Positions 44,768 to 56,259 are shown, counted from the first letter of the stretch. The stretch is DNA of 64,000 nt from Rattus norvegicus (GCF_036323735.1 NC_086026.1:51157539-51221538); one strand, 5' to 3'. Notes: generated from the sequence alone by a model not told the origin. Numbers and translations are program-made.

Positions 44768-44827
44768 GAAAGACTGAGTCAAAGGCTGAGTGACAGACAG
44801 CTGGGAAAGACTGAGTCAAAGGCTGAG
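44768..44827. repeat. 23 bp direct repeat carrying two AP-1-like sites
   Basis: The same 23 bases (starting gaaagactgagtcaaaggct) occur at 44768-44790 and 44805-44827, a 37-base period. Each copy contains TGAGTCA, the AP-1 consensus. Confidence 0.9.
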
Positions 44828-44829
44828 GA

Positions 44830-46160
44830 ACCTGAGAATCCGGGGAGCTCCACCTCCCCTGCTCCCATCTGCACTTGGGTCCCAAGCACCGCCAACAAGC
44901 TCCTTCCAGGCCTCTGTGTCCCTAGTCTCAGAGGTTTCTCCAAGGGTCCAGGTTTCCTGACTGGCTTTACAGCCTTTAGAAAGGGTTAGAAAATCTCCAA
45001 TTTAAACTGTCAAAGCTGCTTATGGTCTCACTGAGCCACCACGATCGTGAAGGTGCCAGGTGCTTTTCAAGAATGGGATATGACTGGGCACCACAGTCCC
45101 TAGGTGTTTTTGTAAATTCCCCTTTCTCTGTGAGGCTAAGAAAAAAATGTGATATAGTCAGAGCAGGCAGCTAGACAAGCAAGAAAACAGAGGTAAAGCC
45201 ATTTTGTGACACCACCTCATGCCCTAACTCCCCACAGTATGGAAGACGGAAGGGAGATTCTCACAGAGCATTGCACTACCAGAACCTGTGAGAACCGTGC
45301 CAGAGACACTGACTTCTGCTGTGCTCATGGCTCCACGATGATTCCTTTCAGAAAACTGGACACTGTTCTTCACTATCCGAGCCTCAGCTTCCCTGTCTGT
45401 AAAAATGGAAGCAGCTAGTTTTCTACCTAATAACCTATCAGTTGCAGCCAACAGCTAGATCGGTAATGTGAGGTTCGGGTGGACAGTGTCAGACTATCTT
45501 CTATTAGCACCATGCACACGGAGACTGGTTCTGCCCAGCAAATGCTTCCTCTCACCTATAGTAGAACAGTATCTAGTGCACTCAAGAATGTGAACTCTAA
45601 GTCTTTGCCATAGGCAAAACCTCCATTCTAGTCAAGCTCGGTGTTCATTCTGCTCCTAGCAGCCATCTTGGGTCCCGATATTGTCTGTGTAAGAACTGCC
45701 ACATGTATCTGTCGTTTTCCCTATCTTCTCCCTCAACAACCCCCCACCTTCTCAGGTCTGAGCTCCTAAACTCTAAGTCAGTTGCTTCATAAACTGCTGT
45801 CTCTGGCAACTCCTGTCCCTTAAGCTACTTCTCAAGATGCTTTTCTTAGTGGGACAAAATACTCGATGTAGCAGCTCAAGAAAGGGAGATTTTAGTCTGC
45901 TCATAGCTTTCAGTCTAGGGTCCCAGCTCTTGGAATGGTGCTGTGTGTCTTTATATACCAAGCCCTGTGCGTGACACTCACCCTATGCCTGGCGTTCATC
46001 CTGTGAACCATATTTAGAGGGTGCCTAAGGGTTGTGAAAAGTTCTGTTGCTGTTGATGTAACCTGTTTAGGTCTGCATAACTCACCCGGGCTTACGAAAG
46101 TAGGATGTTGCTTTAATCCCATCAGTTCCTTGCTCGTAATCCTTTAAGAAATTCCCCCAC
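44830..46160. other. unique non-coding stretch, MIR trace at 45340-45430
   Basis: At 45340-45430 the text 'cctcagcttccctgtctgta' then 'aaaatggaagcagctag' matches the MIR right half on the plus strand. Otherwise no repeat or gene is recognised. Confidence 0.45.
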
Positions 46161-46168
46161 AAAAACTA

Positions 46169-46322
46169 TGCCAGGCGATGGTTGTGCAGGCCTCAAATCC
46201 CAGCATCCAAAAGGCAGAGCCAGGTGTATCTCTGAGTTCAAGGCCAACCTGGCCAACAGAGCAAGTTCCAGGGCAGCCAGGGTTACACAAAGAAATTCTA
46301 TTGTGGAATAAACAAACAAATG
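46169..46322 (+). mobile_element. B1 SINE
   Basis: 'gccaggcgatggttgtgcag' (Pol III A-box region), 'caaatcccagcatccaaaag', 'agttcaaggccaacctggcc' (B-box region), 'ttccagggcagccagggtta' and an A-rich tail 'aataaacaaacaaa'. A full-length 7SL-derived monomer. Confidence 0.9.
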
Positions 46323-46447
46323 ATTCCCCCGCCAACTTCTAAGTAGACTCAGATACAAAGGTCAAAGTTTAGGTATTGACAGTCCAGCGTGAAGTATTGA
46401 TGCCTGCCTTTTCATCCCTCCCGTTTTTCTTCTCCTCCTTAGAGTTG

Positions 46448-46532
46448 CCTCTTAGGGATACAGCTCGGTGGTAGAGCACGTGTCAAGAATGTTCAAGGTC
46501 CTGGGTTCAGTTACTCAGCTCTGCAAAAAGAA
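46448..46532 (+). mobile_element. ID SINE
   Basis: 'cttagggatacagctcggtg' then 'gtagagcacgtgtcaagaat' and 'ggtcctgggttcagttactc' with an A-rich end. This is the full ID head, derived from a tRNA-Ala/BC1-type RNA. Confidence 0.82.
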
Positions 46533-46539
46533 TAGCACA

Positions 46540-48825
46540 TCTGCTTCCTACTTAGTTCTATTGATGGCTGTTCTTCACACCCTTGGAACATCCCCCCCCC
46601 CATCCACGTATTCAACTTATGCCAAAGTGCCAAGCCCACTTTTCCTCGGAGGACTCTCTAAATCATAGCATGCAAGGGGTCAGGGGATGCTCTGCTCTGC
46701 CCTCTTGCAGGACTGACTCAGACTATGCACTACCTGACATTGCTCCATTTAACACATAACGTATTAGGTTCCGATAACATACTGGCATTTATAGCTCATA
46801 ATTGTGCCTTCTTTGCTGAATTATACTGTAAACTCATTGGTTTTCCAAGGAGGAAACCAGAATTTTGAACATATTCAAATGGTCCGTACACATGACTCAT
46901 GCGTGTCAAATGGCTAATCAAATAGACTATGACCTGCTTCATGCCTCTATGTTGTTGTGCGCTTTGTTCTGTTTGCCGAGATTGCCCTCACCGAACTCTC
47001 CTTGCTTCTATCTGACAGCCAACAGAAGGCTGGTCTGTCTTTCCTTAGGATCTTCTCTGTACTCAGCTCCTGTGTGTGTCCAGCTCTTAATCTCATGGGC
47101 TTCTACATGCATTATTTGCTGAGCAATGGACCCCTCAGACCATTGACAGCCATACTCTGTGGTATGTTTAAATACTGTGTGTTCTGCACTAGGAAAGCAC
47201 TGAGTAACTCCACACAGATGCTATAGTCATTGCTACACCAAATACAAGCCTAAACTTTCAGGGCACATTTTCCTTATCAGTACCTTAAGCGTCTTGCACG
47301 TGTGCCCTTCCTTTCTACCCTCACAGCATCCATGTGAGGTTACTATGAAACCTTCTCAAGTTGCTAGAGTCTCATTGTGTTCAGTCTGCATCCACCAGGC
47401 TACTTTGTAGCCAGACTTTGGCTCAGAGCAAGTTTCATCTTCCCATCGGGATATCTAAGTTTTCTTGTTTCTTCTTTGCATGCATGACTACTTTACAAAC
47501 AGCAGCCAACAGTGACCAACAGCCAGCAGCCCACCCTCTGGGAGCTCAAGCATTTATATACCCTCTGAAGAGTCCTATTCCAGAGGTCTCACACTCACGG
47601 AAACTGTCTGCAGCTGGCAAAATCACACCCTTGCTACAGCACGAGACTAATCAAAATCAGCATTTCTATATCCCATACCTCTGACTAAGACAGAAACACA
47701 TTCTCATAATATTTCTGTGCTTTTCAAAGAAACCAAAATTCTCACTACAGTACTTCAGCTGGTATTTAGGAAAATTTTTTTTGAAGAGGTATGGTGGCTG
47801 AGGAAGGAGAGACTGTGGAAAGCCTAATGGTCAACCTGAAAATTTCTGATCGAAGTGACTTGATTCAAATGTCCAGCCCCTTATCTTTCTGGCTGAGTGG
47901 CCCCGGGCACATCGTTTTCTACCTATAATTCTTATTTTCTGCCCCTACCTTGTGATAACAGAGCATCTTAAATCACAGTATCATAAAAGCTCAAAAAAAA
48001 AAAAAAGATGACCCGTAAAAATAATTGTCATGCTGCAGCACTCGTGTGTGACCTCCACAGGAAAGTCAGCAAATGCCACTAGTAAACACTGTGTCAGGAT
48101 ACCGGAAGTAGACCACTGTGTTCATATAGTTTTTTTTAAAATCAACTTTTGAGAAATACTTAATGGCAGACATTATCTTTGCAGAGACAGGATCCCGAAG
48201 AATGCCCCTAAATGGTTGGCTCGTGGAGGACGATAGAGCATCCCTTTGGCTGGCACAGCTTCCCCATCACCAACTCAGAGATGCCATCTTGTATCTTGTT
48301 TAAAAAGGACTAGTAGGCGGACGAATGCAGTAAAGTCACATATATAATATTTTGAGGTCAGACATCTTCAATGTTTATTAGATTTTTTTTCTTTTACTCT
48401 TGGTGGTTCCTCTGTAAAAATGTAGGCAAAGTAAAAATTTTGCATGCTAAAGTTGGCAAATGATATATGTAATATTTTATGTTTGGGTATTTTACTATAT
48501 ATGTGCGTGTGCATGTGTATAACTGGCTTATCACCAAACACGTCCATGCCCGTGAGCCATCCCTGATAGCAGATCTGCCTTCCTGTAATCAATAATAAAT
48601 AAACTCCTGTCAAAAAGCTAGACAAAGGAAACAAGAATATTGCCATCAGTAGAGAACAAACGGGGTTGAGCTGGGTTGAGAGAGAAAGGACACCCACATT
48701 AGCTGTGCCTGCAGCAGACTGTGTGTTCTGTCTGGAAGCCCAGGGTGAAGAGGCTCAAAGAACGCGCTGTAGCCCTGACACAGAGGTCACAGTGTGAGCA
48801 GGTCCAGGCGGCCGGCCAGACGTGC
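46540..48825. other. unique non-coding stretch
   Basis: No confident repeat or gene. At 46790-46860 and 47245-47345 the text weakly resembles L2 or MIR. An A-run lies at 47993-48006. Frames up to 109 codons are unrecognised. Confidence 0.4.
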
Positions 48826-48829
48826 GAAA

Positions 48830-49330
48830 TGGAGCAAGACTCCTCAAACTCTTTCCACCTGCAACCTCTTTCCCCCTAGGAATTTTTTATAAAACCCCAA
48901 AGATATATTATATATTATAGCTATTATAAAACATGCGGGTCAAATATTTACTGGTAACGAATCATAAAGAACCATATTTCAAAAAAATTCCTCGATATAC
49001 ATATAATTTTACTTATTACATATGAAAGTAAATTTGGATGCTAATGAAACAATCGTGCTGCTTATTTTTATTTCTCACAGAGAATCAAATCTTGATGGTG
49101 TATTTGACGATGCAAGATGGAATATCTTTGGTGCTTTTCAGAGTTGATGAATAATCTGATTTTATTCTTAAATTGTCGTTGTTCAGGGTGTCCAGTCACA
49201 TAATACTCGTACGAAAAAGGTCAAAGTTCCGGGCTACTTCTGGGAGTTGCTGGAAATCCTGAGTTCTATCAAATCTTTGAGGAAGCAGTGATACCCATCT
49301 CATGGATCATTTTTAAGAAACCTGAGCATT
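48830..49330. mobile_element. possible old hAT-like DNA transposon remnant
   Basis: Text such as 'actcctcaaactctttccac', 'ttataaaaccccaaagatat' and 'aatactcgtacgaaaaaggt' recalls old Charlie-type DNA repeats. The match is from memory, diverged, and termini are not defined. Confidence 0.3.
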
Positions 49331-49929
49331 GTCCTCTCTGTTTTCTAGGATACCAATGCTCTGCTGGCGAAACCAAACGGCAGAACTTCAAACCAACGCC
49401 CTTTAATAAAGACGGATGCAAAAGTGCTGAATGCCTATTAGCAAATTAAGTTCAGCAACGCATGGAAAGGGCAACAGATCGCGCCCAAACACGGTTCACA
49501 GCAAGAATGCAAGGGTTAGGTGACGTTAGATCAACTGTTGGCACTTACCAGAACCACAAAACGCAAGAGAAAAACATATGACTGCCTTAGCGTCCTTTGG
49601 CTTGGCACGGCATGTTGGGTTGGCATGCACACCTGGAACCGGTGAAAATGGGAGAACCTTAAACACAGTGTGACGGCATTAGCATCTAAATCATCGGGTA
49701 AGTGAGGATAGGTATAGAGGTGCCTGTGAGACCTGTGTGCCAACGACTGCTGTGCAAAGGCATCGTCGAGAAGAACTAGAGAAAGCTCGACTGCCGGCAT
49801 GTGCCTTGCTCGTGGGTTAGGAACTGGAATGTTAATATAAAAAGTCTCTCTCAAACTAATCTCGGTTATCAATATAGTTTCATTGAAAATATTAATTATT
49901 GATGGGTTTGATAAATTAGTTAGTTTCCT

Positions 49930-50135
49930 ATTTCTATTTTACGTGTGAGTACGTATGTGAGCCAGGTGCTTGCATGGCATACGAAGCGGCCAGAAGAAGG
50001 GGTCAGATGACCTGGAACTGGAATTACAGAGGGACGTTAGCAGCTTGGCGTGGTATTGGGAACTGAACCTGACCGAGTTCTCTGAGAAAAACAGCAAGTG
50101 ATGCTAGTTAAATGCGGTACCACCTCTCCAGACCC
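49930..50135 (-). mobile_element. B2/B3-type SINE nested in LINE-1
   Basis: Reversed layout: 'gtgctt gcatggcat'-type lead near 49968, 'gccagaagaaggggtcagat', 'gacctggaactggaattaca', 'ggtattgggaactgaacctg' and 'gtaccacctctccagaccc'. Diverged. Confidence 0.8.
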
Positions 50136-51449
50136 TTGACCATCAAATCTAACTATGGACGTGGGAGTCCGGTGTAGTTACATCATTTTGGGTAAAGAAC
50201 AAAGTTAGAGGTCTATGCTGCTGGATCTCATGATTACTCAGTGCCCTTACTAAACCTCGGGGTGCAGTGTTGGCTTGCAGTGATCCGGATTGGGGGTGGG
50301 GGTGGCCTTGGGATTCGTCCACATGTGGTCAGTTGAGTTCAGCATTTTAGAAAGTTAACCAACAGTGGAACTGCCAAGGATAAAAGCGGGAAAAATAATT
50401 TTAAACAATTATGCTAAAAACAAGAAAAGAAAAAAAAATCACCGGTCCCTAGTAGAGAGAACTATAAATCTCCACTTTCACTCCACGTCATATGTAGAAG
50501 GCAACTCAAGCCGGGTCATTATTTCCAACCCAAAGTTTATAGCTATAAAAGCCCTGGAAGGAAATGGAGGAAGAAAATGTATCCAAAGGATAAAAATTCC
50601 ATACAAATTAAAATCGTCTGTTTTGTTCCTTGAAAGATACCCTTAAGAAAATTAAAAAAAAAAGGCAAGCTATAAATCAGGACGGAGGAGGTCGAAGTGT
50701 CATTTTATTGAGATTCATATCCAAAGTGAAAAGCTTTTACATCTTGGCAATGAAGGAGAATATGAAGAAGGAGGAGGAACAAGAAGGGAAGCAGGAAGAG
50801 GAGCAAAGCAACATGGACAACCGGCAAGTGGAGGTGAGCATACGGCCAGGGTGCACGGGAAAAGATCAGCTCGTTAGTCAATGTGGAGATGAAAGCTAAC
50901 TGTACAGTGAGTCACCACCACATACATGCTGAGTCATGGTAAGTACACAGAACGAGGAGAATGCTTGTTTACTTCCGTAGGAGAAGAAAAATGGGACCTT
51001 AGAAAAATGTATGGTGGGCTCTAATAAAGCTAGGGACACTCTGACTTACATGAAGCCCTAACGATGCCACCCTTCCACCCTTACTCCAGAGTGAAATGTG
51101 TACCTACACAGAGTCTCACACAGCCCCAAACTGGAGATGAACCGAACATCCCTCTACAGGTGGATTACTGCACACCACGGGCGATCTCCACAAAGGAGTG
51201 CTTCTCAGTATTGAAAAGAACCATTTCAATATTTACCTCATAAGTAAATCTCACCGACTTTGTGCCCAGTAGAAATATTGCCCCCAAACAAATGACACTA
51301 ACCGCATGAGTCCGTTTAAGTGAAATTTTTCAGCAGACAGCGCCATAGTAACGATTGCACTCATGAAGGGACTGAGGAGAGACAGAGGGGTGCTGGTGAT
51401 TTGCAAAGGGGCATGGCAGGTGACAGGAATGGTCATGTCTTTATTTTGG

Positions 51450-51942
51450 TAGTGCTGTGTGTGTGCATGTATGTGCGTGTGCATGTGTGTGTGTGTATAC
51501 ATGTAGAAGTCACAGATCAAACTCCCATGTCTTCTTCAAGTGTTCTGCCTTTTTTATTTCCTGAGACAGGCTTTCTCTACAAAGCCCTGGCTGACTTGGA
51601 ACTCACTATATAAGAGCAGGCTGGCCTCAAACTCACAGAGATCCACCTGCCTCTGCTTCCTGAGTGCTGGGATAGGAGGCGTGCACCACCGCACCTAGCT
51701 TCAGCCTTATTTTCTTAAGCTGAGGTCTCTCCCTGAACCTGGAACTCACCCATTCAACGGGGCTGAAAGCGCAGCAAACGCCAGGATTCTCCTGTCTCCC
51801 CGCCCCACCCGCCCTAAGAGCTGTGATTTCAGACATGTGCCACTGTCCCCAGCTCTTGCACTTGTTAACTTTGAGGGATCAAGCTAGGGACCACATGCTT
51901 ATGTGGCAAACGCTTTACCAAATGAGCCGTCCTCCCAGTCTT
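51450..51942 (-). mobile_element. B4-type SINE nested in LINE-1, itself split by a B1
   Basis: Left part: GT-rich lead then 'tgtagaagtcacagatcaaa'. Right part: 'gaggtctctccctgaacctg', 'gatcaagctagggaccacat' and 'cgctttaccaaatgagccgt', the reversed B4 head. The two parts are separated by the B1 at 51543-51702. Confidence 0.72.
51543..51702 (-). mobile_element. B1 SINE nested inside the B4
   Basis: Clean reversed B1: a T-run, 'ctgagacaggctttctctac', 'gcaggctggcctcaaactca', 'cacagagatccacctgcctc' and 'gtgctgggataggaggcgtg'. It is better preserved than the surrounding B4. Confidence 0.9.
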
Positions 51943-52014
51943 AAGTGAGTTCACTTAGTGTGCATCATGTATCTGTGAATCATATCTCAGTAACGCTGAC
52001 TTTAAATAATCAAG

Positions 52015-52910
52015 GGAGATGGTGTAAATTGGACTTAAACACTGACTTTGCCTTATTCCATATGCAGCAGTAAACCTTGCTCATCAAAACACGTGGGGGC
52101 ACACGGTGGGAAGACGCTCCGATTCCGACAAGTGTTTCCGTGTCTACTATGCACTAGGCATTTGTGACCATGACAAGGAAAGCACCGAGTCTCATTCTTA
52201 TGACAGTTCCAGTGCCTGAAGAGAGATGGTGCTTGTTATTGAGCAGTACACTCTGCGCTCTGACAGGGAAAGGACCTGAGCAGCCCTGAGATCCCTTGAT
52301 AGGGAGCCTGGCTGAGTCCAATGAGAAGGGAGAGGACTTTGGGATAGATGTACCCGGTGAAGGGGTATGTATCGCATCACACAGCCGCTATAGAAGAGGG
52401 AAGCACTTTTCAGGGGAATGAAGGAAAGTTAGTGTGCTGAAGCCCTCAGAAAAAGGAATTGAGACAAAGTATGAAAGGCAGGGAACAGATCCAGACCACT
52501 GAGGGGCCCTAAGCAGGAGCTGCATGTACTGGTCCAAGGCTGCTTAAGGAAGCTGGTATCTTGTCTGCTGGCAGTGAGGAGGGGAGAGAGGGGCTGTCTG
52601 AGACATAAGTTGCAACAGCCATGGATGGTTGGGGGTGAAGGATAAGGCATCTACCACGTGTCCATAATGGGAGTCAAACCTCCTGCCTGGACGACTCTTC
52701 TGAGAAAGGCATTCTTCATCAGAAGTATGATACAGGAGAAGAAGTTAAACGGAAGGACGGAGAAGATGAGTCCAGCTTACTGGGGGGCTATAGACAATGG
52801 CCATCAGAATAGAGGGGGTCATCAAAACCTTTGAGAGGATGAGAAGGCAAAAGAAGACACATGAGGAGAAAACGGCCCAGAACAGAGCCCGGGGGAAAAC
52901 CAACTTCTCT
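52015..52910. other. unique non-coding stretch
   Basis: No repeat or gene recognised. Confidence 0.4.
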
Positions 52911-52914
52911 AAAA

Positions 52915-53113
52915 TCTCAATTTCTCTGTCTGTCTGATTCTGCTTCTCTCTGTTTCTCCCTGTCTTTGTCTCTCCCTGTCTCTTTCTGTCTCTGTCTCTC
53001 TGTGTGTCTCTGTCTCTCTCTCTGTTTCTCCCTGTCTTTGTCTCTCCCTGTCTCTTTCTGTCTCTGTCTCTCTGTGTGTCTCTGTCTCTCTCTCCGTTTC
53101 TCCCTGTCTCTCC

Positions 53114-53145
<32 letters not shown>

Positions 53146-53168
53146 GTGTCTCTCTGTCTCTCTCTGTC

Positions 53169-53245
<77 letters not shown>
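52915..53245. repeat. TCTG/CT minisatellite with 72 bp period, ending in (GT)n
   Basis: Copies of a 72-base pyrimidine-rich unit start at 52951 and 53023, with a third truncated copy from 53095. Then CT and a GT run (about 53209-53245). Long Ser-Leu and Arg-Glu frames (up to 176 codons) are artefacts. Confidence 0.94.
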
Positions 53246-53247
<2 letters not shown>

Positions 53248-53254
53248 TGTGTTC

Positions 53255-53388
53255 ATATGTTAGAATGCAGGACAACCTTGGGTGTTAGTTTGTGCCTTCT
53301 GTCTTTTTTGGGACAGGGTCTCAGGAGCTTCCAAGGAATTCTTCTATCTCTGCTCTACCCGCTGAGCCATCACTCTGGCTCAGAAAAC
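53255..53388 (-). mobile_element. B4-type SINE fragment, reversed
   Basis: 'gcaggacaaccttgggtgtt', 'ttttttgggacagggtctca' and 'ctacccgctgagccatcact' preserve the two ends of an antisense B4 with an internal deletion. The GT run at its left is the expanded reversed tail. Confidence 0.7.
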
Positions 53389-53389
53389 C

Positions 53390-54230
53390 AACTCTTAAAG
53401 CCTAGAACAACCTCATCCCAGGAAGGACAATTAGGACAAGGATCCAAGCAAAAGGAAAAACATCCAGAAACAAGTTAAACTACAGAGGCCGGGAGGGGAC
53501 ATAAGCCTTCGAGGAGAAACAAAGTGGGCATAACAACCCTAAGGCAGTGTTCCTGCCCAGCACCAAGAAGGGTGCCATGCTGGCACATGCATGACTGAGT
53601 ACTGTGGTAGCCATAACCCCCCAAATATCCACATCACACTGGGCAGGAGACAGGATCCCACTGTTTTAAGACCTCCCTGCCCAAGGTAGATCGATGCAAT
53701 ACCAGAACAGAGTCCCTTTAAAGTGCTCCTTCCCCTCGTGACTTTTTCACTGAGCTTCACGGCCACCTGTTTCTCCCAAACATCAATACACCATCCAAAT
53801 TCTCTGCCCAGTGGGATGGGATGCTTTCGAGTCTGGGTCTCTTTCTTGGATCACGGAAAAGCAGGCTGAGACTCTGGTAGGCAGAAAAGAGACACGGATC
53901 GCCTAGAGCCCCTCAGGCCACTCTGTAATTCCTCCCGCACCCACCGTGGCAGCAGTTGAGCAAAAATATCACTGGAACCTATATGTGGAGTGATTAAGGA
54001 CTTACGACTCTACCTCCTTCCCAAGAGCAGGCTCCCACACACCCTCTTCCTCCTCCACCCAGTCCCTTCGCTGGCATGGTTCTCTTTCCTACGCAGGATT
54101 TATGCCGTTACTCGCTTTCTCAAGCACCCGGGCAGGCTGTCTGTAGGCACCAACTACCCTGCTGCCAAGGCTATGGCTGCAAACACTATCTGGGAGTCAG
54201 GCGCCCAGTGAACCTATTTTTCTCCTCCTT
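53390..54230. other. unique non-coding stretch
   Basis: Nothing recognised. Rising GC content to the right. Confidence 0.4.
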
Positions 54231-54234
54231 CAGT

Positions 54235-54530
54235 CAAGCACCCCCTGTAGCCGACTCCCGGGACCCTTGCCAGATCCTGCCATGCATAGATCCACTAGCC
54301 TGCAGGGGAGAGCTACATACTGAGCACCAGGTCTTCGCCGGCTGCGCCCCTGCACGTGCACGCGGGCAGGTGTCCCTCCCCTCCCCCTCCATGCCTGCGC
54401 AGGGCTGCGGTCCTTTGTGTCTGAGTCTCCTCGCGCGCGAGTCTGCTCTAGACTGGGTGGGGTGGGGGAAGCCGGAAGCGGCGTCTGGGGCTTGAAAAAT
54501 GCCTAGAAGGGTGGACGTTTCCATTCACAA
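54235..54530. promoter_or_regulatory. CpG-rich patch, possible weak CpG island
   Basis: About 18 CpG in roughly 300 bases at about 62% GC, observed/expected near 0.6, borderline for an island. It includes a CGCGCGCG run near 54432-54439 and an ETS-like CCGGAAG at 54472-54478. Two overlapping frames (139 codons plus, 96 codons minus) are unrecognised. Promoter activity is possible but not shown. Confidence 0.4.
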
Positions 54531-54534
54531 CCCC

Positions 54535-55105
54535 GACCCCTTCCAGGGCCTCCATCCCCACCCCCATCATCCCCCTGCAAGCCCACTCCACATCAGCTCA
54601 CCTCGCTGCTTTCTCAATTTCCTCCCCCCACCCCACCCCCTCCCAGGTCATCTGGATGTCATTGTCCCTGTGGTTTCCCAGCTACGAGTTTGCATTCACT
54701 GCCCCCACGTGCACAGACCTAAATGTGCTAAAGCATCCCCACTCTGTGTACTTGTACCCCATACAACTTCACTTCCGGGAAAGATTATCCAGGTACCTCA
54801 TACCCTGGCTCCATGATCCCCATAAAGAATGGGTTCTTTATCCCAAACGCAGGGGGCCTTTGGGGATATTTAAGTAAAACAGGGGGAACAGTCAAGAAGG
54901 GGGCTACATTTTTGTGTTGAAAAGTGGTCGTGCCTGCCGCCTTGTGAGGTTTGGGGCAATTTAGTCCTTTCCTAAAGAATATTCGAGAGCAGTCTATTTC
55001 TCCTCCGCTCCTCTAAATGCAGACTTGGGGTGTGGGAGGGCTATGCAGCGAACTCCGTTAAAATGTTTTCCTTTTATTTAGCTTTAAAAGCTGTTGCTGC
55101 ATTCG
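54535..55105. other. unique stretch, C-rich left part
   Basis: C-rich text (54535-54650) then AT-richer sequence. The plus frame 54499-54816 (105 codons) is Pro/His-rich because of the C-rich base composition and is not recognised. Confidence 0.4.
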
Positions 55106-55108
<3 letters not shown>

Positions 55109-55155
<47 letters not shown>

Positions 55156-55190
55156 GCACGCACACGCACACACGTATATGTATACACACA
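55109..55190. repeat. (CA)n with CG interruptions
   Basis: CA run of about 42 bases followed by CGCACG units and CATA text. Confidence 0.95.
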
Positions 55191-55199
55191 CACTCATAG

Positions 55200-55560
55200 T
55201 TAACTGGTGTGCTGAAAAAGATCAGCAAAAACCTAGGACATTGTTGCTTTAAGAATCTAGACGAAAACACCTTAAATGAACTCTGCAGCAGACAGTTGAA
55301 GGAAAAAAAAAAGCCCTTCTCTGGCCCTTGCTGCTTTTTGCCATTATTCATGATGTAATTTTTCAGGTGTTAGTTTGGCAGAGAAAGATTGGAACTGGGC
55401 TTGTTGCTAGGACATGAATGAAGAAGAGGACTCTCATTGGTTCCCCAGTACTTGGCAGGAGCCAATGAGATTGAAGGGGATGGAGTTGGGAGGAAGGCCG
55501 CCAGGAAAAAAAAAAAAAAAACAACCCACCCTCCGGCCAGACTATTAATGCTTTGCTATG
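55200..55560. promoter_or_regulatory. candidate regulatory block with paired CCAAT boxes
   Basis: Repeat-free sequence containing an inverted CCAAT pair (ATTGG at 55436-55440, CCAAT at 55462-55466) 26 bases apart, plus 'attattcatgatgtaatttt' near 55343. CCAAT is the NF-Y site. No TATA box or exon could be argued. An A-run lies at 55506-55520. Confidence 0.3.
55432..55470. promoter_or_regulatory. inverted repeat with two CCAAT boxes
   Basis: Arms 55432-55443 and 55459-55470 are reverse complements at 11 of 12 positions, separated by 15 bases. Each arm contains CCAAT within TCTCATTGG/CCAATGAGA context. Confidence 0.55.
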
Positions 55561-55564
55561 TTAA

Positions 55565-56255
55565 AATGAAGTGGAATATTGTGAAGTTATGGTGGGGTCT
55601 TTTAGAGTGTTTTAGGGTGTGGATGGGCAATGGTGCCCAATGGACCAGGGTTGAAAAATAAGCACTTAAGAGGCAGCTTTGTGCAGACTACCCTGGGTTT
55701 CTCTAATAATTCACTGTCAATGCCAGTCTGGAGCAAGATGCAAGCAAGGCCTCCTATATTTAACACCCTCAACCCGCTGCCGCCACACACCGGTTCGGGG
55801 ACTGCGGCTACACTGAAGCTGGAGGCAGGGGTGCTGGTGCATAGGCGCTGGGACTTTTCCTCTAGTCTTGATCGGGATTAAATGAACCCCAAATAACCTT
55901 CTGCCGTGTAAGTGAAGCGGCTCTCTGTGTGAACTGGGAATCGACATGTTCCCTGCCCAAGGCATTGAAACAGGCTCCCACCACACACTGCCGTGGGCAC
56001 CTCAATGGATAATAAGATCTGGCCCAGCCAAACCTCCAGTTCCAATGCCTTCCACGTGGCTGAACACTGCAGCAAAGAACTTCACTGGGTTTCCTGACCA
56101 GCGTTATAAAATGGTCACCCACTTAAGCTTTTAGAGCCCCAGGGCTCCCAGCTAGCCTAGTAAGCACTTCTGGGTGCTAATCATGCCTAGTCCCTTGATT
56201 CTGAGCAATTCTTTGCAACTAGGGAGGAAAAGATGTACTGAGCCTGCAGGGCCCC
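55565..56255. other. unique non-coding stretch
   Basis: Frames up to about 89 codons on both strands overlap and are unrecognised. Confidence 0.4.
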
Positions 56256-56259
56256 CGTC

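Larger units (their letters stand above)
49335..52010 (+). mobile_element. 2.7 kb decayed LINE-1 ORF2/3'UTR with nested SINEs
   Basis: ORF2 landmarks in order: 'gacggatgcaaaagtgctga' and 'ttcagcaacgcatggaaagg' (reverse transcriptase region) near 49411-49470, 'aagaacaaagttagaggtct' near 50195, 'cttgaaagatacccttaag' at 50629-50647, and C-terminal text to about 51300. A 3'-end-like 'gtgaatcatatctcagtaac' lies near 51975. The frame is broken many times, so the copy is dead. It hosts a reversed B3 (49930-50135) and a reversed B4 (51450-51942) that itself contains a B1 (51543-51702). The weakest part is 49560-49920, where I could not follow ORF2. Divergence suggests L1M age. Confidence 0.75.

Noticed and set aside
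46448..46532. tRNA-like A and B boxes
   Set aside because: They belong to an ID SINE, with an A-rich tail and no cloverleaf acceptor stem, so not a tRNA gene.
52745..53288. 176-codon minus frame with repeated Asp-Arg-Glu text
   Set aside because: It follows the 72-base period of the minisatellite; the flanking residues show no domain.
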